NCBI GenBank assembly: GCA_023213395.1
Contig: CM041465.1
Coordinates: 245,465,741 to 245,529,740, forward strand
Direction of reading: 5' to 3'
Length of the DNA: 64,000 bases
Source of the DNA: Cycas panzhihuaensis
Taxonomy: Eukaryota; Cycadophyta
Shown here: piece by piece, positions 1 to 10,869 of the stretch
How the letters are laid out: every line of letters starts with the position of its first letter
Position numbering within the stretch: the stretch's first letter is position 1
Notes under the pieces: generated by a model
The model's input: the letters and a program-made list of their open reading frames with translations, nothing else
Told to the model about the DNA's origin: nothing
The model's database searches: none
Made by a program: the position numbers and the translations under genes

Positions 1-1050
1 GCGACTATTATTTCTTATGCAGGTTAGTTTTTTAACAAGCACTTGCTGAGAAGTTCATAGATTTTGATAAGACCTTTGATACCAACTTTGCAACCTCTGA
101 CTCTCTTCGAAATGCAGCCTTGCATTGGAAGAAGAAGAGGTCTATTACACAAAGAATCAAGGTCCCTCTCATGGCAGAGGAAACAATCGAGCAAGAGGAA
201 GAGGAAGAAACAAGGGAAATTGCCCACAAGGTCAACCAAACCTTGAGTCACAACCTCAACAGTCTCAAGGCCATGGCCACCTCAGCAAAAAACAAGATAG
301 TTAGGCCAAACTAGTACCTCTTCAGGGACTGACAATCAAACCATTATGTGTGAGTGGTGTAACTGTAAAGTACACTTTGCAAAATACTACAAAACTGCCA
401 CTTATAAGTTGGCCAAGTTCCAACCGAAGCATATGGCTCACAATGTTGAAGAAACTTGTGAAGAATCATTTGGTGGTCTAGGTTCCGCACAAGCTCACTT
501 TCAAAGAATTGAGAGATCTTCAACATCAAACGTCATTGACCAATCATAGAGATACTTTGAAGTTTGATGTTGATATGTCACTTATGAATTCCCTTCACCA
601 ATGCCAACCCCTCTTGGAATTCCAAATAGCATTGCTTCAATCGATAGACAGTGGATCATGAACACAGGAACAACTCAACATATGACATACAATCGCAGTC
701 TATATCAAACATTTGACTCAAATGTTCCAAACGTTGTTTACATGGCTGATAAATCACAACAACGTGTTAAAGGAATTGGTAACATTCGCTTGAAACTCCA
801 AGGGTTAAGAGATTTCACATTGTTTGATGTCCTCTATATACCCAATCTCAGACAAAACCTACTCTCCTTATCCACACTCATATCCCGTGGATTTAATTTG
901 AGTGTAACTGCAAATGACCAGACTCTCCATGTCATTCACCCTCCAACTAATCGAGTCGTCTTAATTAGAGATCTCACTAGCAAACTCTTTCAATTGAATG
1001 ACTCTCCATCTTTTGAAGCCCATTGTGCCCAGAGCCCTTGTGCTGATTAA
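1..1050 (+). pseudogene. copia gag C-terminus and aspartic protease (decayed)
   Basis: In the frame around 100-330 the translation is rich in R, G, N and Q (GRGNNRARGRGRNKG), as in copia gag C-termini. A damaged zinc knuckle follows at 346-420: CEWCNCKVHF, with the last cysteine lost. The open stretch 601-1050 (149 codons) is the protease: its active-site region reads WIMNTGTTQHMT, where the family has W-L/I-D-S/T-G-A-x-x-H-M, so the catalytic Asp is Asn. The conserved VLYIPNLRQNLLS block follows. Gag would form the particle and protease would cut the polyprotein; neither can work here. Confidence 0.8.
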
Positions 1051-1086
1051 GAATTCGCATTTAATACCACCCTAACCCACCCAAAG

Positions 1087-1870
1087 TTGTCACACAAAGC
1101 TCTTTGGCATGTTCACATGGGCCATGTTCACATTAATCGACTTAGAGATCTTTGTAACACTCTTCCAGGTCTTCCAAAGTTCTCCTCCAAGTCCTTCATA
1201 TGTGAAGCTTGTATCATTGCCAAATCTCATCGACAACCATTTCCCAAAGGTCAGTGGAAATCGAGCCATCCATTGCAATTAGTACACTCTGATCTATGCG
1301 GACCAATGCCCATTCCATCACTGAAGGGCAAGTTATATTACATCTCCTTCATTGAGGATTTCACCAAGAAAGTATGGGTAGCTTTTCTGGTCAAGAAAGA
1401 TGAAGTCTTAAGTGTCTTCAAAGAATTCAAAGCTCGCACTGAAAAAGAGTTAGACTATCAATTCAAATGTCTTCAAACTGATAATGGTGGCAAATATACC
1501 TCGCATGAGTTGGAAAGCTACTTTTGAGACAATGGCATCATACATCAAACAATAGTAGTAGGTACCCCACAATAAAATGGAGTTGTTGAACGCATGAATA
1601 GAACAATCATGAACATGGCTCGAGCTATGTTGGTATACAAAAATGTACATGCCTATCTATGGGTGGAAGCCATCTGGACAATTGTTTACTGCATCAATGC
1701 TGTTAGCCCATCAAAGCAAGGACAATCACCTAATGAAAAGTGGTTAGGATAGGTCCCCACTGTTCACTACTTCAAAGGTTTTTGCTCTACATGCTATGCC
1801 CACATTCCAGATCTAGATCGAAATAAACTCCAGCCAAGGGCACTTAAATGCATCTTTGTCGAATACCTTA
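1087..1870 (+). pseudogene. copia GAG-pre-integrase and integrase (decayed)
   Basis: 1087-1527 is open for 146 codons. It starts with LWHVHMGHVHINRL, a damaged H-x-R-x-G-H pre-integrase motif. The zinc-binding pair CEACIIAKSHRQPF follows, then the core with LVHSDLCGPM (first catalytic Asp) and QTDNGGKY (second Asp). A TGA after ESYF ends the frame. The same reading continues with further stops through the glutamate region (VVERMNRTIMNMA, about 1582-1620). Integrase would insert the cDNA copy. The interruptions make it non-functional. Confidence 0.85.
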
Positions 1871-2449
1871 TGGACAAGAAAGGGTGCAAGGTCATTATAC
1901 TTTCACCACGAAAAATTGTCGTTACCATAGATGTTTTTGCAAATACAGAGGATCAATTGTTTAGACTGGACTCCAAAACACCTTCACACTGCTACAATGA
2001 TGCTACTAAGTATGATGTTCATATTCCAAAATTTGTGGGGGGAGACACATAAATTACTCAAAATATTAGACGCTGACAACAAAGCCCCGAAGGATTTAAG
2101 TTGTGACTCTGAACCGATGAGTGCACATCTAGCACAGTCCTTTGAGAACATCAGAGTTGCCAAAGGCAAAAGCACTATAGAAGAATCATCCTCTCCACCT
2201 TCAGTTGACAAATGCAAAACAATGGTAGAAGGACCATCTTCCTAAGGCGCGTCAATATCCTCCACACCAAATGATCTTTTTAAGGAATAAGATCAGAACC
2301 AAGTGGTTAAGGAAATGAGGACCTCATTCCTAACTCGAAGATCTAGTGAAGCCTTCCAACTCAATAAGGACATACAACTAGATGAGGTGGGCAAAATAGG
2401 CACTTGAAGTCCCCATAGAGCCAAGATGTAGGAATAATTTTTCGCTGAG

Positions 2450-3220
2450 CTGGAAGCATCAGAACTGCATCTTGCTCTCAACGAAGAGCCCCTCTTGTAC
2501 CAAGAAGTTGTAAAACATACAGTTTGGAAGAATGCTCTAAATGAAGAGTATCAATCTCTTATTAAGAACAATACATGGGAGCTCGTCAATCCACCACTTG
2601 GTAGAAAGGTAGTTGAAAACAAATGGGTGTTAAAAAACAAATACAGATCAGGCGACACCCTAGATAAACACAAGGCGAGGCTGGTAGCTAAAGGATTTAC
2701 GCGAAAGGAAGGTATCAACTATACTAAAGTCTTTGCACCTACAGCCAAGTGGCCCACAATTAGAACTCTTATGGCCTTGGCTACTCAACAAGATTGGAAA
2801 ATCCACTAGCTCGACATTAAGACCACATTTCTCAATAGAGATCTTAAAGAAGAAATCTACATGGCTCAATTAGAAGGATATAAGATAACAAAGCATAAGG
2901 TTTGTAGGCTCAAAAAGTCTTTGTATGGCCTGAAACAAACCCCTTGTGCTTGGTTCACCAAGTTGTCTGAAAGGATGAAACAACTTGGATACGAGATTTG
3001 TGATTATCAAGATATTGATGCAACATTGTTTATCAAGCGTCAAAAGGATAAAGTCACTTATTTCATAATCTTTGTAGACGACATGCTAGTAACACGTAAC
3101 AATGAACAGGCAATAAGCCAGTTGAAAAAAGACCTTGGTAAAACGTTTGAATTGTTTGGCCTTGGATTGATGAAATATTACTTGGAAATTGAAGTAAACA
3201 CAAAAGAATAGAAAAAATTT
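2450..3220 (+). pseudogene. copia reverse transcriptase (decayed)
   Basis: The RVT_2-type domain is readable in two long open pieces, 2495-2809 and 2861-3211, separated by one TAG and a short gap. Family blocks seen: [52 protein letters not shown] and the catalytic FVDDM (usual YVDDM). The enzyme would copy element RNA into cDNA. Stops at the domain centre and after position 3211 mean no full-length product. Confidence 0.9.
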
Positions 3221-3273
3221 TCTCTCCTAAGAAAAATACATCAACGATCTTCTGACTAAGTTTTAGTTAGAAG

Positions 3274-3960
3274 ATGCTAATAGCTACACCTATGGAACCT
3301 AATGTTAAACTCTGTGCTAATGGTGACACTAGGGAGGCAGACACAACACTCTATAGGCAACTTATAGGTAGTCTCATCTATACGACCAACACAAGGTTAG
3401 ATATTGCACATTTTGTTGGCATTTTTGCACGTTTCATAACAAACCCGAAACAGAATCACTGGCAGACTGCAGTTTGAGTGTTAAGATACCTAAAGATGAC
3501 TATCAAATTTGGTCTATTGTATGGACATAATAATGAGTTTAAGCTTTTTACATACACAGACTCAGACTTGTAGGAGATAAAGACATAAGAAGATCCACGT
3601 CTGGGTATGTAACGCTTTTTGGAACAACACCAGTATCACAGATATTCAAACGACAGAAGATAGTTGCTGATTTAACTGCCAAAGCTGAATACATTGCTGC
3701 TTCTAAGACCAGCAAGGAGGTGATATGGCTTAGAAAATTATTGGAAACATTGTACATCACCCAAACAAGTCCTATTGGCCTTTGTGTAGATAATCAATCA
3801 GTAATTCACGTGGTGGAAAATTTTGTATTTCATAATCGTACCAAACACATAAGTATTAAAATCCACATGATTCGAGAACTAGTTCATGACGGCACAATTC
3901 AACTGGAGTATTACTCCACAGTAGATCAAGTGGCTGATATCTTCACCAAATCACTGTAAA
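3274..3960 (+). pseudogene. copia RT tail and RNase H (decayed)
   Basis: 3274-3477 carries the block LYRQLIGSLIYTTNTRLDIA, typical of the RT-RNase H junction. After a frameshifted stretch with AEYIAASKTSKEVIWLRKLL (about 3688-3740), the open piece 3720-3959 has LCVDNQSVIHV, RTKHISIKIHMIREL and QVADIFTKSL, the usual copia RNase H ending. It would remove the RNA strand during reverse transcription. The frame is split by at least two lesions. Confidence 0.88.
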
Positions 3961-4447
3961 AGGTGAAGTTTGAACTATTCTAAAGGCAACTCAGCCTTAG
4001 GGTCTCCATCTCGACTGATCAAAGCAGATGACAATAGGATCATCATACCCTATTCCATTCGTGAAAACACCTTGTGGGCACAGAAGAATAAGAGTAAGTC
4101 TCTACTCTATCTTATTTGTGAAAACCCCATGTGGGCACAGAAGGACAAGGGTTGTACTAGTTTTGGAAAATCAGAACCTTTGAAAACCTGAAAGGGCATG
4201 GGGGATGACCAAACGGTATAGAGAGATTCAGTAGATCACAGTTGCAAAACTCATTGTACTGATTGACTATCTGGCTATATTCAAAAAGCTGCTTGATCCA
4301 GAGTCATTGGCTTAGATAAGTTCGTGGGTTTTCTTCCCCATGAGGGTTTCCCACAAAAGTGTCCAAGTAGATATTTTAATGTAATAAGAGGCTCAAATGC
4401 AGACCTCATAGAATAGATTAGTTTACCTCAAAATGACCTTCCATAAT
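3961..4447 (+). other. untranslated 3' stretch of copia 1
   Basis: No conserved domain. It holds an imperfect direct repeat around 4059-4145, where a gtgaaaac...tgtgggcacagaag block occurs twice. This is the usual non-coding interval between RNase H and the polypurine tract. Confidence 0.5.
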
Positions 4448-4745
4448 TAAGGGGGGGTGATTGAAAGAGGTTAATGTATCAAGGTCATTTGTGTAGATTA
4501 ATAAAGTGACCTTAGGATATAGTATTAGTGTTAGTCACTTAGTGAAATGCACTTTATGTGCATTTGAATGTAATTTTGGGTTCATGTCATTAGGCGGGAA
4601 AATCCTAACCCTAATACACACTCTCAATAATAAAAGATGAAATCTAATGGAGGGAGTGAATTATTCATTCTCACCTCCAAACTTTGCTCTTATCTCTTGT
4701 TCTGATCTCTTCTTCATTCTTCATTGCCATTGTGTGCATGTGAGT
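4448..4745 (+). repeat. PPT and 3' LTR of copia 1
   Basis: The purine run aattaaggggggg ends at 4457 and is followed by TGATTGAAAGAGG, the expected PPT/LTR-start arrangement. A TATA-like aataataaaag lies near 4625. The right end is uncertain because the 5' LTR is not in the window for comparison. Confidence 0.6.
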
Positions 4746-5299
4746 GACTTAATCCTAGATCCATCCTTCCTTTAAGTTTGTTTATGTGTGTACCTTGTTT
4801 TCAATTTGTTTCTTTAAGTAAGAGATGGAAAAGACAATGGTATTCACTTTTGTTCGATAATTTGAAGGCACAACCCACTTCACTCACTCACATTTTAATG
4901 TGGTATGCCTACGAAAATTTGTGCTAGTTTTTCCTTCCTAGATTCCTTCATCTTGGCTTATTTACATGGTTGTATCCCTATGTAGATCTAATTGCCTACT
5001 TTCATGTTGTTTTGTGCAATGTGCAAGTTCTCTTTTAGTAGTTATAGTGTCCTTGGTTTGTTGTAAGTGATGTCTTATTGTTGGTGCCTTGCTTTCTTAA
5101 TAAAAAAAGCACTATAAATGGTGGTTCATATCCATAAAAGGATAGTAAATGGGGACATTTTAGTAGATGTGTGGTGTGTTGTGTTATACCACCATCCTCT
5201 AAGTTGCACTTATTTATGCTATTGACTTTGCCTAACTTGAAGTTATGTAGCTATTTGTTTGAACATTTGTTTATAGCTTCAGTTTGAGCATTTATCTAT
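4746..5299. other. no recognisable feature
   Basis: AT-rich sequence without a convincing ORF or domain in either strand. It lies where the chromodomain and 3' LTR of the neighbouring minus-strand gypsy relic would be, but I cannot recognise either. Confidence 0.4.
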
Positions 5300-5329
5300 G
5301 GATGACAAAGTATACTCATGATGACTTTG

Positions 5330-6100
5330 GTTCTTACTCGGTGAAAATTTTCTTTTTAGAAATTATTTATAAATTTAGGGTCTTGATTCACATTGTCTTT
5401 TCAGAACTTGGCCAAATATTGCATTTCTTTGATAAAAACTTCAGCCACTTGGTTGGCTTTGTAGTTGCTTTGGTTTTGTTTAAAGTGGATATACTTTGTT
5501 AATCGATCTCTTGCAACGAATATAGTTATTCCCATTTAATTTTCGAAACCTTGTAATAAAATCTGTGAAGATTTTCTTTTCCTTCTCTTCTAGTATGGGG
5601 AGTGGGTGGGGGAGTCTTGGGATTTTATTTTTTGGCTTTTATGTCTTTTGGCAATCTTCACATTCAGCTATATAGTTTATAATATCTTTCCTTATTTCCT
5701 TTTAGTGAGAGGACTTCTGAACATTATGGTATGTCTTTAGGAGCCTTATGTGTCTTATTGTAGGGATTGAAGGACCTTTTTGTAAGATCTTCTCTTTGAA
5801 TTTTGATGATGAAGTTTAGGTATGTTATTCCCTTGTAACGCAAGATATTCTTCTTCCATTCAAACTTGTTGTCTTGTAAGTTTTGATTTTGTCGTAAATT
5901 TTGGATGAGCTTTTGTGTGCATTAACCCATTATGGATTCCTCTTGAACTTCTAATATCCACGAGGAAATTGCTATGGATACTACGCATAAATTCACTTCA
6001 TCCTTTTGTGATTCCTAATCGATGACACTATTTTCCTTGCATTTAAGGCTTCAGGTTCGCTTACCATTTTTATTATTCTTGGGTTTGGGGTGACTGATTG
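5330..6100 (-). pseudogene. gypsy integrase relic
   Basis: Minus-strand reading shows the end of the HHCC zinc finger (YIAECEDCQKT, about 5660-5705). A frameshift later the core reads DRLTKYIHF, then NYKANQVAEVFIKEM, then a damaged VNQDPKFINNF where gypsy integrases have V-S-D-R-D-P-K-F. Right of it (5750-6060) is the linker that follows RNase H, with W-x-L-E-V-Q-E-E and N-I-L-R-Y-K-G. It would have been the cDNA integration enzyme. It is clearly non-functional. Confidence 0.75.
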
Positions 6101-6399
6101 AGGAAGTAATTTAAATTGCGATGATTAATTTGACTATGAACTTGCTTCTGAGTAGGTGTTGTTACCATTTATTAATTGCATGTATGATGATAAGTTTTTT
6201 TTTCTGGGGCATGTGTGGGTTGAGTTATTCCCATTTATTTAATTTTTGGATCTCATATGATATTTGCGTTTCTTCTTGCATGAGCACCACACTAGCGACT
6301 GTCTCTGACACTTCACATTCTAACTAAAGCGTCACATTCTAACTAAAATGTTTGGTGAAGTTTAGGGTAGCTTGGAATGGGGCGGTAGACATGATTGTC

Positions 6400-6620
6400 T
6401 TCATTCTTGAGAAAGGTTGTTTTGATGTTTGGAGTCCATGCAAATGAGTCTCTTTTAGAGGAGATTCATCAATGTGTATGTTTTATGGGCATAACCCTTT
6501 ATGAACTTATAGTAGTATGTAATGGATCCTAGGGTCTCTTGCTTGGAATGTTGTTTGTTCATTAGTAAGACCAAAAGGCATTACTTTGAATTCGTAATGG
6601 CCCTCGTTATCTTGAATGTT
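6400..6620 (-). pseudogene. gypsy reverse transcriptase fragment
   Basis: The minus strand reads YEFKVMPFGLTNEQTTFQ (about 6550-6610), the very conserved gypsy RT block normally VMPFGLTNAPATFQ. It then jumps directly to a remnant of the connection domain (Y-x-K-F-I-K-G-Y-A-H). The catalytic YxDD region between them is deleted. Only this island of RT is recognisable. Confidence 0.72.
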
Positions 6621-6869
6621 GTCTTAGGTGTGTTTTATGATTGAATACTGATAAGTGAATTGGATAACGTAAAATAATTGCTAATTGGGTGTGTCATAAT
6701 TTCTTGTACTTCAAATAATTTGAGTTCTGATTAATACTCTCTCTTAGTCCCTTGATGTGAAGTTCCATCTTTTCCCTTTCTGGAATGTTTTGTTGACAGG
6801 TTGCCAAACTTTGATATTGGTTGATGTATTTGATTGTTGGGTTGTTTTTTTTCATTTTTTAGTTAATTG

Positions 6870-7110
6870 AAATAATTGTTGGCCCATTTGTTCTCAAATT
6901 GTTTGACGACATTTGAGAAGCATTTGGCATGTTATAGTAGTTGGGATGGATTTATTCACCCATTATTCTTACCACTTGAATGCTATTTGGTCCATGTTTA
7001 TTTCTACATAGTCTATGCATTTATTATTTGGTTGAAGATTGACAATGAGGTACTATTCCAACATCCTTATCCATGTTATGTATTTGATGTTCTAGCCTTG
7101 TTAAATTTTG
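6870..7110 (-). pseudogene. gypsy gag fragment
   Basis: The minus-strand translation resembles the retrotransposon gag core: EINMDQIAFKW, then a tryptophan-spaced stretch, then EQMGQQLFQLTK, like the A-x-x-W-Y ... F-x-x-x-F-x-x-x-F ... L-x-x-L-x-Q pattern. Several stops interrupt it. The plus-strand ORF over the same bases is a shadow. The assignment rests on position between PBS and RT plus this weak pattern. Confidence 0.5.
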
Positions 7111-7533
7111 GTGGATCCATCGTGGGCATTTTCTATGAGGTGGTATTAGTTGTCCTATTCCTTATCTAGGCCCTATACAGTTGTATATTCTTTGTCAAAT
7201 TATAATTTTTGGATTTGTTCCTATTGCATGTCTTGTCCCTTATGGTCCTTAGGGCAGGCCCGATGCATAAAAAGTGTTGGATTAGATTGTAGTGCATGAT
7301 TGGTATATCATTTTGAAGACCACTTCGAAGGGTGCATGTTGGTTTACTAATGGCTTCATTTATTCCCTTTTGGACCTCTCCCATTGTTAATGTTGCTGGT
7401 ATTGCCATTGTTTACCTTAGTTGTGGAGGAAGAGAGTAATGGTATGTCTTGACCTTAGGTGGATTATGCTTTCTCAATGAAGAGGTTTCGTTCAAAAAAT
7501 CTTGGTCCTATTTTCACATATGTAGGAACGTTG

Positions 7534-7948
7534 TGTTTGATACCACTTGGTGTGAACTTTTGGGGCTAGTGCACTTTTTCTATTAAATTGCCAAACAAGA
7601 ACAAATGAAAGCTATGCTTTATTTGCAAGATACAAGTTAAGAAGGCTAGTGAATTTTTTTTATACACATGGATTAAGTTTAGTAGCAGGTTAATATTAAA
7701 TGATAGTTCTTACACATGCTTCTCAAAAGCTTCTAGCAATCAACATGTATTCTTTTTTAGCTTTTTCGAGGAAAGGATTCTCTAAACAATACAATTCCTC
7801 TAGAAGACAAAGGCAAGAAAATTATAGCAAAATTGGATTTATAAATGAGTTTTGTCATGCCCTATTTATAGCCATATGCAAATGATCTTCGACTCTTCAC
7901 TTCATTAGGTTCCTCTTCATTTCCTTGACTTTTTATGTTTTCCTTACA
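7534..7948 (-). repeat. PBS and 5' LTR of minus-strand gypsy relic
   Basis: On the minus strand a TGGTATCAAACAC primer-binding site (complement at about 7534-7545) follows an LTR end in ...CACCA. The LTR contains GGCTATAAATAGGGCATG on the minus strand (about 7855-7872), a good TATA box. The outer edge is placed near 7948 at ttaca and is approximate. Confidence 0.6.
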
Positions 7949-7984
7949 TATTATTTAAGGAGAAATGAAATGGGGTGTGGAGTT

Positions 7985-8290
7985 TGTTAGAACCTCTATG
8001 TTTTATTGTTAAGCCATGTATTATTTAGGCACTTTATACCTAATGTGTAAAGTGTACACCTTTTCTAGTGTTGTAACCTTAAGTTGTAACTTAAGAGGCT
8101 AAAGCCCCCTTTCCCTGTCTTTAGTCATGCTTGCACAAGTCTATGCATGATTGCCATTTGTCAGTTATGTTGTGACCTTGAGGGGAACTCTCTCATCTAT
8201 GTAAGAGACCATTTTCTCTTGTGATGTATAATGTGAGAGATGAGTGTATTGTTATGTTGTTGAGATTATTCTGAGTTTATTAGAGGGTAG
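7985..8290 (+). repeat. copia LTR fragment (first of three in series)
   Basis: Starts TGTTAGAACCTCTATG after a purine-rich aaatggggtgtgg stretch, so it looks like the start of a 3' LTR. It is related to the next copy at 8291 and to the C element LTR, but its 3' half is missing; the next LTR begins directly at 8291. Confidence 0.6.
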
Positions 8291-8757
8291 TGTTAAAACC
8301 TTTATGTTTTATTGTTATGTATTATGTAAAGTTACTTTATCACTTAAATGTGACAAAGTACGTAAACACTCTTCTCTAGTGTCTGTAATGTTGTAACTTA
8401 TGGGTCAATGGACCCTTCGCCCTTGTATTTGCATATTTGCACATATGTATGCATGACGGACTAGTGTCCTTTATGCAAGGAGATTGTGTGCATGTTTGAC
8501 ACTTGTCAAATATGCAGCACCCTAAACGGCATCCTCCTCACTTATGTATGGAGACCATTTTCTCATATATGGCAAGAGAGTATGAGATACATTGTTATGC
8601 TGCTATTTTGCATACAAGTCAATCTTGTTGGAGTTAGGATCAATTCCTCCACCTCCATTTACTAGTGTGCTTATGTGATTGCTTATTTAATGTTATTCGT
8701 TGATACTAATCATCTAACTCTTGTCCTTCTTTATCCCTATATGATCTCATTCCCACA
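8291..8757 (+). repeat. copia 5' LTR (second of three)
   Basis: Begins TGTTAAAACC and ends ...CCCACA, followed after three bases by the PBS. It is homologous along its length to the C element LTRs, for example the block gaccattttctcat near 8545. Confidence 0.75.
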
Positions 8758-8760
8758 TTT

Positions 8761-8772
8761 TGGTATCAGAGC
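8761..8772 (+). promoter_or_regulatory. copia primer-binding site (tRNA-iMet type)
   Basis: TGGTATCAGAGC lies three bases after an LTR end. This is complementary to the 3' end of plant initiator tRNA-Met, the usual copia primer. Confidence 0.8.
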
Positions 8773-9246
8773 TATTTGATAGGGGACTTGCTTAATGAAT
8801 ATGAAGGTTGGGGAGAGTGTACCAAACCCTTGGTGATGACCTTTGTACTCCGAAGGCGATCTAAGGCAGTTTTTGGTCTAGTTTTAAGCTCTATTTTTTA
8901 TCTTAAGATTTTTATATTTTGGTTTTAAGACTAACAAAGAAAAGAAAAAAATTCTTGTGCTCTGTATTTCTCTTCTTATTGTAGATCTCTAGTTGAGGAG
9001 ATTATGACTCTCAAAGTCTGCTCACCACAGAAAAGAGGGGAAATCCATCTCCCAAAAACTTGCTCACTATTAAAGAAAATAGTTTATGTTCATAAAATCT
9101 GTTCACCAAGAGAAATTGGCTTTGTTTGTAGCTAGAAAGAATTAATAGCTTTGTGTTTACTCTCTTTTTGGTGATACAACTCTGTTGTGACTTCATATAG
9201 TAGTTAACATTGAGCTCAGCCCTCCTCTCTGAGCTATGGCATCTAA
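8773..9246 (+). other. copia 5' leader fragment
   Basis: The block around 8810-8900 (aaacccttggtgatga, gaaggcgatctaaggcag) has a diverged second copy after the next LTR at 9712-9760. Both are therefore leaders of related copia elements. No coding domain is visible before the next LTR starts. Confidence 0.6.
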
Positions 9247-9650
9247 CAATGAGCACAATGTCGTAACTTGAGGGTCAATGTATCCCTCATGCATTTTTGC
9301 ACATGGGTCACTGTGTGCATGTTTGACATTGTCAAACATGCAGCCCCCTAAGTTTTCTTCTCCTTCTCTATATATTGAGACCATTTTCTCATGTAGAGCA
9401 TAGAGGGAGAGGTGATGTATTATTATGTTGCTCATTTGAATACAAGCTAATTTTGTTATTTTGAAGTTATGAACAATTCCTTCTCTTCCATTGTTAGTGC
9501 CTTTCTTATGCTCGAGTATTTGCTTGCTTGTTGGCTACTTCATGTAGTGCTATTGATTTGATGTTAAATCATTAGAATCTATTAGTACATTTGCTTTTCA
9601 TGTGATCTTAGGTTGTCATTGTGGTATTAGAGCTTATACCACACTCAACA
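9247..9650 (+). repeat. 5' LTR of element C, 5'-truncated
   Basis: Matches 26069-26478 from the atgagca(c/t)aatg block to the shared end cttataccacactcaaca. About 100 bases of the LTR start present in the 3' copy are absent or unrecognisable here. Confidence 0.75.
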
Positions 9651-9652
9651 TT

Positions 9653-9668
9653 TGGTATTAGAGTTGCT
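9653..9668 (+). promoter_or_regulatory. primer-binding site of element C
   Basis: TGGTATTAGAGTTGC follows the LTR end after two bases. It is a mutated tRNA-iMet-type PBS (consensus TGGTATCAGAGC). Confidence 0.65.
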
Positions 9669-10026
9669 TGGAGAGGAGTGTTTGTTGATTTTAGGTTTCG
9701 AGAAAGTGCAATAAACCCTTGGTGATGAACTTTGCTCTTCGAAGGTGATCCAAGGTAGAGTTTGGCTTATTTTTGCACTCTTTTTCATCTCAAAAGTGTT
9801 TTTATAGGCCAAAAATTAATTAATTTAATTTTTGAAATATTTTTCTAAGGTTCAATTTCATATTTATAGCAAGAAAATACAAAGATATCACTGTTTTCTT
9901 CATTTTTCTGTAAGATATCACTATTATTTTGCAAGATCTACTTATAAAATCTTTAGGTTGCTCTCTGTTGCTGGCTTCAAAACCATTGCACTCCACTCTC
10001 CTCAATCAGATCCTGCACTTGAGTGA
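9669..10026 (+). other. element C leader, left part
   Basis: Non-coding leader between the C PBS and the insertion point of element A. It includes the aaacccttggtgatga block shared with the leader at 8810. Positions 10022-10026 (agtga) are the left target duplication of A. Confidence 0.6.
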
Positions 10027-10245
10027 TGTTGAAGTATAATGTTTTATCTAGAAGAGAAAAAAGGGGGTCATGTTAGACCCATCATTAATGTACTCATAAG
10101 ATCATGCCACTTGGTAGTATCTGAGTGATCGGTTACATTAGTGGTTGTAACCATCACGTCACTATTGTGTACTTAAGCAGATTGAATCTCAATAAACAAT
10201 TGTACATTCTTTCCTCTGTTTAGTTCCGCTCTGTATTTTTCAACA
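10027..10245 (+). repeat. 5' LTR of element A
   Basis: 219 bp, TGTTGAAG...TTTTCAACA. Identical by eye to 15001-15219 except for t versus c in the cttgg(t/c)agtatc block. Confidence 0.96.
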
Positions 10246-10260
10246 TGGTATCAGAGCAGG
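10246..10260 (+). promoter_or_regulatory. primer-binding site of element A
   Basis: TGGTATCAGAGCAGG directly abuts the LTR end. It is complementary to the initiator tRNA-Met 3' end. Confidence 0.93.
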
Positions 10261-10869
10261 CTGCCCAAACTGATATCTTTTGAAAGGATTCTTCTGTTTG
10301 TCAATGAGTTACGTCAATCAACGTCATTATTTCTCTGTCGTACGGACCTGTACGGACCTGTACAGACGTCATTTTTCAACAGTGTCGGATCGCGACGAAA
10401 TTTTGTGGGGAAGTAGATCGAAGCACGCCGAACACATTTCTCTTCTGGAGCGAAGCAATCTGAGGTCGTTTTCAAGCCCGAATCGAGCCCTAACCAGTCC
10501 GCGTGTTTTTGGAGAAACCAGAGCAAAAATCTCATCGATTTTCTCAAAACTCCGGGTATTTCTGGTCCAAAATCCTTCATACTATAAATACTTTTGATTT
10601 GCATCCAAAATCGAAGATTTATTTTGAGATTTTCCAGCGATTTTCTTCAAAAATCGATTTTCTGCCCTAGCCGCCGTTTTTTCTTCTGGAGCCGTTTTCT
10701 CCTGTTTGAAAAGCCGTTTCGAAAAACTGATTTCAGATCCACGTAGGCGACTTGAAAACCTACATTTTGAGGTATATTTCTGTTTAGGCCGTACACCCAG
10801 GGTTTTAGACGAAATCCGGAACTGCATCGCATTTGATCGCCCTAAATCAGTTTTTTTAACTGAAAAGTC
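10261..10869 (+). other. element A leader with GTACGG repeats
   Basis: Untranslated leader before gag. At 10340-10367 the unit gtacggacct occurs twice and is followed by gtacagac. The B leader carries the same kind of GTACGG motifs although the rest of the leader has diverged. No domain is encoded in the ORFs here. Confidence 0.6.

Larger units (their letters stand above)
1..4457 (+). mobile_element. Ty1/copia element 1, internal domain, cut by window start
   Basis: Domains run in copia order on the plus strand: gag end, protease, GAG-pre-integrase plus integrase, reverse transcriptase, RNase H, then a polypurine tract and an LTR. The 5' LTR and most of gag lie outside the window. Many in-frame stops and frameshifts separate the domains, so this is a dead copy. 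Integrase before RT is diagnostic of Ty1/copia. Confidence 0.9.
5300..7950 (-). mobile_element. Ty3/gypsy relic on minus strand
   Basis: Read on the minus strand from right to left: LTR (7548-about 7948), tRNA-Met-type PBS (about 7534-7545), gag fragment, RT fragment, post-RNase H linker, integrase zinc finger and core. Most of protease, RT and RNase H is deleted. Every domain is broken by stops and frameshifts. RT before integrase is the Ty3/gypsy order. Confidence 0.75.

Noticed and set aside
5284-5502. Plus-strand 72-codon ORF
   Set aside because: Antisense of the gypsy integrase relic, where VNQDPKFINNF and DRLTKYIHF are readable on the minus strand.
6876-7169. Plus-strand 97-codon hydrophobic ORF that looks like a membrane protein
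   Set aside because: Antisense of a gypsy gag fragment; hydrophobicity is an effect of the T-rich complement.
8761-8772. Possible tRNA-like sequence
   Set aside because: Only the 3'-end complement of a tRNA is present; it is a primer-binding site, not a tRNA gene.
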